A stretch of 26,717 bases of DNA, from NCBI GenBank assembly GCA_037132395.1, contig JBAXPC010000007.1, forward strand, positions 1 to 26,717, given 5' to 3'. A program made the position numbers and the translations under genes. This document shows, piece after piece, positions 21,362-26,717 of the stretch. Every line of letters begins with the position of its first letter. Position 1 is the stretch's first letter. This DNA is from SICB01 sp037132395 (GTDB lineage: Bacteria; Patescibacteriota; Saccharimonadia; CAILAD01; BJGX01). The notes under the pieces are model-generated. The model was not told the DNA's origin and ran no database searches. It saw only the letters and a program-made list of their open reading frames with translations.

Positions 21362-22846
21362 CTAATTGCTGGTACCATTTTGGGTAATTTTATCGGCATA
21401 GTCGGTGCCCAGAATAACAGTAACGTCTTCGCCCGACGGAGGTCTTTTGGACTTATCTAATTGAGTAGATTTAACCCCTAGCAAGTCCTCAAGATACTTG
21501 ATAGTATTGGGCATTTTTCCACCAGTATAATCAATAATTTCGCTTGTGGTGTGGTCTCTGGTATCAGAGTTCTGGATTTCTATAACTTCAATTGGTACTC
21601 CAGAATTGGTCAGCTTAATATTTAGCTTCCCAGCGATACCGACCACAGAGGTGCCGTTTTGAAGGACTATCTTTGGATCCTCGGCCCAGATGGGTCCAAA
21701 TATAAAGATATCTTTGACAAATTTTTTGATCTCATCAAAGTTTCCAGCTGATGGCAGAAGGTCGCTACTAGAGGGATCGGACTTCAGGAAGCCATTGGGT
21801 TTTAAGGATAGAACTGCATCGATAGTATTTTCAGGTGTTACTTTCTTGCTCAATTCATAAGCCCGTTGCATCTCAGAAAGGCTCATATTGGTCTTGATGT
21901 TGTTAGCCGCAGCCTCTATAAGTCCGCTGAGCTTCTTAGGGTCGGATAGTGTTTTTGTGCTAGTGGCTTTTGTGCGGAGAGCTTGCAGAACTTCTTGCTG
22001 ACGCAAAGCTCGACCAAAGTCGTCTCCACAGTTGCCCTTGCGGCATCGCGCGTACTTTAGTGCTGTCGAACCATCCATATGAGTTTGTCCGGCGCTAATT
22101 TTGAAACCACAACTTCGGCCCTCATTTTTTTCACAGGGGTACTCGGGGTCATACAGAGCGTCTTTGACATCTATATCAATACCGCCAACGGCATCAACGG
22201 CTTGTTTGAGGCCCGAGAAGTTGGCCCGTACATAATAATGTATCGGAATATCCAAGGTTTGTTCGATAGTTTTTTGGGCTATTTCGATGCCCTGGGGAGG
22301 CGTTTTAGTTTCGCCGATAGCATGGGCATTGTTGATTTTTGCGTAGCCCTCACCAGGTATATATACTCTGGTGTCGCGGGGGATACTGATCATTGCAACT
22401 TTGTTGTTTCTAGTATCGATGCTAATGACCATATTCGTATCGGCCAGCGTTTCGCCTTCGTGCCCTGGGTCGCCAACTCCAAGCAGCATAATATTGACGC
22501 GTCCCTCATCTTCGCCCTTGAGCTTACTAGAGAAGTTAAATGGGTTGGTGCTGATTTTACCGGCCTTAATGGCTAGGTATGTAAATACACCGGCACCCAG
22601 CAATAGCGAAAATAGTAGTGTAAATATGATTGTCCGTTTGATTCTTTTTTTCCTCTTGGCTTTCTTCTGGAGAAGCTTGGGGTCCAATAAGGTGTTATCA
22701 GGAATGTTTTTCATTGGGTCGAGCTCCAGCGCCAGTGCCTCACGAGACTGTTCAAATTCATCACTTTCTGGGTCATACACAAAATCTGGCTTATCTTGGT
22801 GTTTTTTAGAATTCTTACCGAGGGGCTTATTTTTTTCTTCTGGCAT
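21362..22846 (-). CDS. LytR-CpsA-Psr (LCP) family glycopolymer transferase with LytR_C domain
   Basis: 494 aa. LCP enzymes move lipid-linked glycopolymers onto peptidoglycan or other surface acceptors outside the membrane. Residues 1-70 form a charged cytosolic tail, 72-93 the membrane helix and about 110-300 the LCP domain. Conserved residues: Asp136 (ADTNM), Arg157-Asp158 (PRDTR), Arg267 (YARCR) and Arg279 (FGRALRQQ). Cysteines in YPCEK, SCGF, RCRKGNC could form disulfides. The last 110 residues (KIVLQNGTS to VILGTDY) are a LytR_C domain. Start ATG 22846; TATAAT on this strand (22859-22854) leaves a 7-base spacer, so the mRNA looks leaderless. With the phosphohexomutase and isomerase it points to surface glycan assembly. 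Confidence 0.95.
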   Translation of the reverse strand: MPEEKNKPLGKNSKKHQDKPDFVYDPESDEFEQSREALALELDPMKNIPDNTLLDPKLLQKKAKRKKRIKRTIIFTLLFSLLLGAGVFTYLAIKAGKISTNPFNFSSKLKGEDEGRVNIMLLGVGDPGHEGETLADTNMVISIDTRNNKVAMISIPRDTRVYIPGEGYAKINNAHAIGETKTPPQGIEIAQKTIEQTLDIPIHYYVRANFSGLKQAVDAVGGIDIDVKDALYDPEYPCEKNEGRSCGFKISAGQTHMDGSTALKYARCRKGNCGDDFGRALRQQEVLQALRTKATSTKTLSDPKKLSGLIEAAANNIKTNMSLSEMQRAYELSKKVTPENTIDAVLSLKPNGFLKSDPSSSDLLPSAGNFDEIKKFVKDIFIFGPIWAEDPKIVLQNGTSVVGIAGKLNIKLTNSGVPIEVIEIQNSDTRDHTTSEIIDYTGGKMPNTIKYLEDLLGVKSTQLDKSKRPPSGEDVTVILGTDYADKITQNGTSN

Positions 22847-22853
22847 ACAGACT

Positions 22854-22859
22854 ATTATA
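22854..22859 (-). promoter_or_regulatory. -10 box of the LCP gene (leaderless)
   Basis: TATAAT on the minus strand, 7 bases before ATG 22846. Confidence 0.5.
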
Positions 22860-22906
22860 ACGCTTTTATTGCCATAATGTGACTAGAATTATAAGCATTT
22901 TTATGC

Positions 22907-22912
22907 TATGGT
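22907..22912 (+). promoter_or_regulatory. -10 box TATGGT of the nicotianamine-synthase-like gene (leaderless)
   Basis: TATGGT (22907-22912), 6 bases before GTG 22919; TATGCT overlaps it just upstream. Weaker than the other boxes. Confidence 0.35.
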
Positions 22913-22918
22913 ATTTCG

Positions 22919-23731
22919 GTGAAAAATAACCTTTATAATAATTTTAAATCTGACATCGAAGCAATCACCGCCGAGCTCTGTGCCGCCGAAAAGTCTCCAG
23001 CGGTTTTTTTGAGTGAAGACTTTACCACACTCATAGAACGGCTAGAGGACATCGCTCGTGATCGTCAGTACAATGAACTATCGAAGGAGCTTTTAGATAC
23101 TGCACACTTTCGTAATTTAGCTCACCAAACTCGACGCGTCTATGAATTGTTTGAGGTTTTTCTGGAGACATCCACCTACCTCGATATCGTTTCTGGCAAA
23201 ATAGACTTTCTTAAGGACCAATTCATCGGCCGTACCTTTGAGTTCGCCAAAAAGGAATCCTTAGAAGCTGGTTTTACGCCCGAATCAAAAGTTGTTTTTA
23301 TTGGGGGCGGCCCGTTTCCCGAAACAGCAATTGCCTATAGTAAACAGAATAATTGTAAAATCACAATTATAGACAATAATCCCGAAGCTGTTGTTCTATC
23401 CACCAAAATTATATCTGAGCTGGGGCTAAATAAGACCATTAGCATCAGGTATTGTGACGCGGCGGAGCATGATTACTCGGGTTATACCCATATCGTTGTG
23501 GCAGCATTGGCCAAACCAAAGCCGCTAATCATGCGTCAAATCTGTGATACTATGCCTGCTGACTCGGTGGTGGTATGTCGTAACGTTGAGGGTCTGAGGG
23601 GGTTTATTTATGAGCCGGTCAATAACGACCTACTAGAGCATTTTACCCACCAGAGCAAGGTCTATGGAGACGACAAGACGATAGTCCATAGCCTGATACT
23701 AAAAAAGTATTCAGAGCATTCTCATTTTTAA
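22919..23731 (+). CDS. Nicotianamine synthase-like aminobutyltransferase or related SAM-dependent enzyme
   Basis: 270 aa. Residues 1-115 are helical; 120-270 form a Rossmann SAM-binding domain. Motifs matching nicotianamine synthases: FIGGGPFPETAIAY (127-140, SAM loop), IDNNPEA (151-157), VAALAKP (194-200), RNVEGLRGFIYEPV (221-234, compare the RSAHGARAFLYP of plant enzymes) and TIVHSLILKK (254-263). Nicotianamine synthases and the bacterial CntL relatives move an aminobutyl group from SAM to an acceptor to make metal-binding opines. I see no opine dehydrogenase (CntM-type) or transporter in the window, so metallophore production is inference. A plain methyltransferase is the alternative. GTG start. 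The dihydrouridine synthase gene follows 11 bases on, probably co-transcribed. Confidence 0.7.
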   Translation: MKNNLYNNFKSDIEAITAELCAAEKSPAVFLSEDFTTLIERLEDIARDRQYNELSKELLDTAHFRNLAHQTRRVYELFEVFLETSTYLDIVSGKIDFLKDQFIGRTFEFAKKESLEAGFTPESKVVFIGGGPFPETAIAYSKQNNCKITIIDNNPEAVVLSTKIISELGLNKTISIRYCDAAEHDYSGYTHIVVAALAKPKPLIMRQICDTMPADSVVVCRNVEGLRGFIYEPVNNDLLEHFTHQSKVYGDDKTIVHSLILKKYSEHSHF

Positions 23732-23742
23732 ATCCAAAATAT

Positions 23743-24711
23743 ATGAATAACATCTGGCAAAATCTTAAAGAATCTAAACAACCATTTTGTGTTTTGGCTC
23801 CGATGGACGATGTCACGGACACGGTTTTTAGACAAATAGTCGCTAAGCATGCGCCTGCTGATCTGATGATGACCGAATTTGCCAATGCCGACGGCTATTG
23901 TAGCCCCGGTAAAGAAGCTATCAGCTCACGCTTGCGTTTAAGTCCTAGCGAAGGCCCTGTAATTGCTCAGATTTGGGGTATTAATCCTGACAACTACTTC
24001 ACTATGGCGCAAGACTTGGTTGCGATGGGCTTTGACGGAATCGATATCAATATGGGCTGCCCTGTAAAAGACATGATCAAAAAAGGTGCTTGTAGCGCGA
24101 TGATACAAAACCCCGAACTAGCCAGCAAGGTAATAGCCGCAACGATTAAGGGTGCCAATGGTAAGGTGCCAGTTAGTGTTAAAACTAGAATTGGGTTTAA
24201 TACTATCGATACCGAAAAATGGATTGGGTTTTTATTGCAACAAAAGCTAGATGCCATCATTGTGCATGGTCGCACCAAAAAAGAAATGAGCAAAGTGCCT
24301 GCTCATTGGGACGAAGTCAAAAAGGCCGTCGCACTGCGCGATGAGATTTCGCCCAGTACAGTCATAATTGGCAATGGCGATGTCCTAACTAGAGCTGAGG
24401 CTAGTGATAGAGCCAAACAAACTGGAGTTGATGGAGTTATGATCGGGAGGGGCATTTTTCATAATTTATTTGTTTTCGACGAAATCCAAACTAAGCACAG
24501 CCTATCCGATATGTTAGATATTTTAGTCGAGCACATAGTTTTGTTTCAAAAAACCTGGGGAGACAATAAGTCTTTTGAGCCATTAAAGAAATTCTTCAAG
24601 CTCTATATCAATGGCTTCGACGGCTCTGCCCAAGTTCGGGCCAAACTAATGGAGACTCACTCGCCGCAAGAGGCCCTCGATAAGATAGAATTAATCCTAA
24701 AAAAGAGTTAG
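23743..24711 (+). CDS. tRNA-dihydrouridine synthase (Dus)
   Basis: 322 aa. Flavin-dependent TIM-barrel enzyme that reduces uridine to dihydrouridine in tRNA D loops. N-terminal LAPMDDVTDTVFR (18-30), active-site NMGCPVKDM with catalytic Cys106, VKTRIGF, IIVHGRTKKEM and GVMIGRGIF for FMN binding, and a helical C-terminal domain from about 245. The DusA/B/C type cannot be fixed. No Shine-Dalgarno; 11 bases after the preceding stop, so likely coupled. Confidence 0.93.
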   Translation: MNNIWQNLKESKQPFCVLAPMDDVTDTVFRQIVAKHAPADLMMTEFANADGYCSPGKEAISSRLRLSPSEGPVIAQIWGINPDNYFTMAQDLVAMGFDGIDINMGCPVKDMIKKGACSAMIQNPELASKVIAATIKGANGKVPVSVKTRIGFNTIDTEKWIGFLLQQKLDAIIVHGRTKKEMSKVPAHWDEVKKAVALRDEISPSTVIIGNGDVLTRAEASDRAKQTGVDGVMIGRGIFHNLFVFDEIQTKHSLSDMLDILVEHIVLFQKTWGDNKSFEPLKKFFKLYINGFDGSAQVRAKLMETHSPQEALDKIELILKKS

Positions 24712-24747
24712 AATATATTTAATATAAATAATACGAAAGACAATAAA

Positions 24748-25011
24748 ATGAGCAAAAACAGCCACGCCAAGCATGAAAATAAAAAGAAGCACGAGAACCA
24801 ATCCTACCAAACACCGCACGAAGATTATCAAGCCGGAGCATTTGGCGATGTCGTAATCGGATTATTAGTACTAGGGCTCGGGTTGTTTTTTATCCTGCCA
24901 TTTTTTACCATACTTTCTGATTCGGCTCTGCTGCTGGTACTAGGAATCTATTTCGTAGCTATTATAGCTTTCATAGCTTTCGTTATCAAAAAACGCCGCC
25001 GTAAATCTTAA
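24748..25011 (+). CDS. Small two-helix membrane protein, unknown
   Basis: 87 aa. The N-terminal 28 residues are rich in His, Lys, Asn and Glu, which could bind metals (inference). Two membrane helices follow (about 33-52 and 58-80), then a basic end KKRRRKS. The AT-rich upstream stretch with -10-like TAATAT/TATAAA may carry its promoter. Family not recognised. It is tail-to-tail with pyrH, with a hairpin between. Confidence 0.65.
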   Translation: MSKNSHAKHENKKKHENQSYQTPHEDYQAGAFGDVVIGLLVLGLGLFFILPFFTILSDSALLLVLGIYFVAIIAFIAFVIKKRRRKS

Positions 25012-25015
25012 TTAT

Positions 25016-25050
25016 AAATAAAATAGTCGCCTGCAGTAATTGCAAGCGAC
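25016..25050 (-). terminator. Terminator of pyrH
   Basis: On the minus strand GTCGC (25050-25046) pairs with GCGAC (25030-25026) around an inner TGCA/TGCA stem, then a T-rich tract TATTTTATTT. The hairpin also lies behind the plus-strand gene. Confidence 0.8.
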
Positions 25051-25071
25051 CAGTAAGGCTCTTTTAGAGAG

Positions 25072-25830
25072 CTATTTAATAACGGTTCCCGAATATGGGT
25101 TGACGAGGGCTTCCTCGAGGCCACCTTCACGCAAACCATCAAAAACAACAATCGGCATATGGTTTTCCATGGCATGGGTTGCGGCCGTGGGGTCCATTAC
25201 CTGGAGATCATCATTGATGATATCAAGGTAGGTTAGCTCTTTGTAGCGAACTGCGTCAGGGTTAGTTTTGGGGTCTGCAGAGTAAACTCCATTGACACCA
25301 TTTTTGGCCATCAGTAGTACTTCGGCTTCGATTTCGACCGAGCGTAGCGCGGCTGCAGTATCGGTAGTGAAAGTCGGGTTTCCCGTGCCTCCAGCCAAGA
25401 TTACAACCCGACCTTTTTCGAGGTGCCTGATGGCACGCCGTCGAATGTAGGGTTCTGCAACCTTCTCCATGCTAATTGCTGACATCACTCGAGTTGGCTG
25501 ATTGAGCTTCTCGAGGTGGTCTTGCAAGCAAAGCCCGTTCATTACTGTTGCCAGCATGCCCGCGAAATCTGCTTGGTTGCGGTCCATCTCTGGGTGCTGT
25601 TTGCCTCTCCAGAAGTTACCACCACCTACCACTACGGCTAGCTCTACATCGAGATCTTGACGAGCAATCACAATTTCTTGAGCGAATCTTCTGATGACAT
25701 CGGCATCGATGCCAGACTCTTGGCTACCCATGAGGGCTTCACCGCTAAGTTTAAGTAGAGCTCTCCTGAAATTGCAGGGTGGCTGGATATCCGGTAGTTC
25801 GAACAGCCTGTCTTGTAAATCTAGTGCCAT
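25072..25830 (-). CDS. pyrH: Uridylate kinase (UMP kinase)
   Basis: 252 aa. Phosphorylates UMP to UDP with ATP. KLSGEAL (27-33), GGGNFWRG (69-76), UMP-binding DRNQADFAGMLATVMNGL (83-100) and VILAGGTGNPTFTTDTAAA all fit the amino-acid-kinase family. The N-terminus carries about 20 residues more than usual before the first strand (MALDLQDRLFELPDIQPPCN); the ATG at 25830 has GAGGAGAGG upstream, and no closer in-frame ATG/GTG/TTG is apparent, so the extension seems real. No neighbour from the usual tsf-frr context is present. Confidence 0.95.
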   Translation of the reverse strand: MALDLQDRLFELPDIQPPCNFRRALLKLSGEALMGSQESGIDADVIRRFAQEIVIARQDLDVELAVVVGGGNFWRGKQHPEMDRNQADFAGMLATVMNGLCLQDHLEKLNQPTRVMSAISMEKVAEPYIRRRAIRHLEKGRVVILAGGTGNPTFTTDTAAALRSVEIEAEVLLMAKNGVNGVYSADPKTNPDAVRYKELTYLDIINDDLQVMDPTAATHAMENHMPIVVFDGLREGGLEEALVNPYSGTVIK

Positions 25831-25935
25831 GCCTCTCCTCTGGGTTGGAAATATTGATAAGCATCGTTATAAGTTTTACCAGAAATCAATATCTAAAGCA
25901 AGCATGCTATTCTGGAAAAAGAAGTTATTTATTGC

Positions 25936-25941
25936 TATAAT
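25936..25941 (+). promoter_or_regulatory. -10 box TATAAT of trhO (leaderless or near-leaderless)
   Basis: TATAAT (25936-25941), 9 bases before ATG 25951. Predicted leader of 0-3 bases. Confidence 0.5.
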
Positions 25942-25950
25942 CTTTGGGTT

Positions 25951-26717
25951 ATGTCGAATAATATTTTTGTACTACTTTATTATAAATTCGTAGATATCGA
26001 CGACCCGAAGTTCGAAACCACTCAGCACAAGCTGGTCTGTACTGGCATCGGCTTGAAGGGCCGTATTTTAATTAGTGAGGAGGGAATTAACGGTACCGTT
26101 GCCGGTCATCGCTCCGAGCTCAGGCAGTATGTCGAGTATATGAACGCCCACCCTAGCTTTGGAGGTATCGTTTTTAAACGTACCCCGGCTGGCAAAATGC
26201 CTTTTCCAAAAATGATAGTCAAGTACCGGCCCGAGATAGTGACGCTCGGCAAAAAGGTCGATATGAAAAAGACCGGCCAATACCTAACGCCTAAAGCAAT
26301 GCATCAGCTCTTTGAAAAGGGCGAAGATATGGTGGTGGTAGATATGCGCAATAATTATGAATACGAGGTTGGGCGGTTTGATGGTGCGATACAGCCCAAC
26401 ACGGTGAAGTTTTATGAGCTACCTGATAAAATCAAGAACCTGAAGATTGATAAAACCAAAAAAGTCGTCACTTACTGCACGGGCGGAATCCGCTGCGAAA
26501 AGGCTACGGCGTTACTTGCCGAGGAAGGCTTTAGTGATGTTTATCAGCTCGAGGGCGGGATAGCAAAGTATCTCGAGCACTATCCTGATGGGTACTTTAA
26601 GGGCAAAAACTTCGTATTTGATGAGCGCATGACAACCAATGGCGACACTGAGAGTGGCCAGAAGATGCTGGGCAAATGCGCGCACTGTCAAAAATCTAGC
26701 GATCGCTACATTGATTG
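25951..26717 (+). CDS. trhO: tRNA uridine(34) hydroxylase TrhO (rhodanese-like), 3'-truncated
   Basis: 255 codons and still open at the window edge. TrhO (YceA) makes 5-hydroxyuridine at the wobble base of tRNA with oxygen. N-terminal domain: VLLYYKFVDIDDP (7-19), SEEGINGTVAG (42-52). Rhodanese domain: VVVDMRNNYEYEVGRFDGA (128-146) and the active-site loop YCTGGIRCEKA (175-185) with catalytic Cys176. A C-terminal GKCAHC (241-246) begins a zinc-ribbon-like element typical of the family, whose other half is beyond the edge. With the tRNA-dihydrouridine synthase nearby this adds a second tRNA modification function. The leading TATAAT suggests a leaderless mRNA. Confidence 0.93.
   Translation, partial: MSNNIFVLLYYKFVDIDDPKFETTQHKLVCTGIGLKGRILISEEGINGTVAGHRSELRQYVEYMNAHPSFGGIVFKRTPAGKMPFPKMIVKYRPEIVTLGKKVDMKKTGQYLTPKAMHQLFEKGEDMVVVDMRNNYEYEVGRFDGAIQPNTVKFYELPDKIKNLKIDKTKKVVTYCTGGIRCEKATALLAEEGFSDVYQLEGGIAKYLEHYPDGYFKGKNFVFDERMTTNGDTESGQKMLGKCAHCQKSSDRYID

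Noticed and set aside
22079..22576. Plus-strand ORF inside the LCP gene
   Set aside because: Antisense shadow of a well-supported LCP/LytR_C protein, with no ribosome site.

Overview
The window reads as a chromosomal segment of a small-genome bacterium of the Candidate Phyla Radiation (Patescibacteria), most likely Saccharibacteria-like. This is inference from style: short intergenic gaps, small membrane proteins, a bifunctional phosphoglucose/phosphomannose isomerase, and -10 boxes lying directly against start codons. TGA is a normal stop in several genes (M3 peptidase, HAD protein, MsrA), so the recoded code of Absconditabacteria/Gracilibacteria is excluded. The window carries no 16S rRNA, so the phylum call stays soft.

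Layout. 1-1248: 3' part of a phosphohexomutase. 1235-1630: its own promoter-like site, a strongly folded RNA-like region and an intrinsic terminator, then a nucleotidyltransferase (1649-2539). 2536-4662: groES-groEL behind a perfect CIRCE operator, plus a second, degenerate CIRCE upstream. 4683-5015: an inverted-repeat-bounded element of about 333 bp without a gene. 5085-6370: an orphan GC-rich gene (5370-6149) with a folded 5' leader and a very heavily folded 3' region ending in a terminator. 6505-7554: sugar-phosphate isomerase. 7580-7669: tRNA-Ser(GGA), whose 3' end is repeated 167 bp downstream. 7952-8740: short-chain dehydrogenase. 8931-9452 (minus): CDP-alcohol phosphatidyltransferase, compositionally like the orphan gene. 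9678-13209: tightly overlapping operon of M3 peptidase, HAD protein and CapA-like protein. 13248-15300: msrB and msrA on opposite strands around a second dehydrogenase.

15376-25011 is rich in envelope and membrane proteins: a Tim44-like/DUF3137-like fusion, a CBU_0592-like protein, a GyrI-like protein, a LiaI/LiaF-like protein, two HdeD-like proteins around a Bax-inhibitor-1 protein, and a LytR-CpsA-Psr enzyme. It also holds a nicotianamine-synthase-like enzyme followed by a tRNA-dihydrouridine synthase. 25072-25830 (minus) is UMP kinase, and 25951-end is TrhO, cut by the window edge.

Working together: the two sugar-phosphate enzymes and the LCP protein can feed and attach cell-surface glycopolymers. 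GroESL, MsrA/MsrB, HdeD/BI-1 and LiaI-like proteins form a stress-oriented set. Best candidates for something undescribed are the orphan GC-rich gene with its flanking structured RNA (5085-6370), the candidate non-coding RNA at 1258-1630, the inverted-repeat element at 4683-5015, and the nicotianamine-synthase-like protein.
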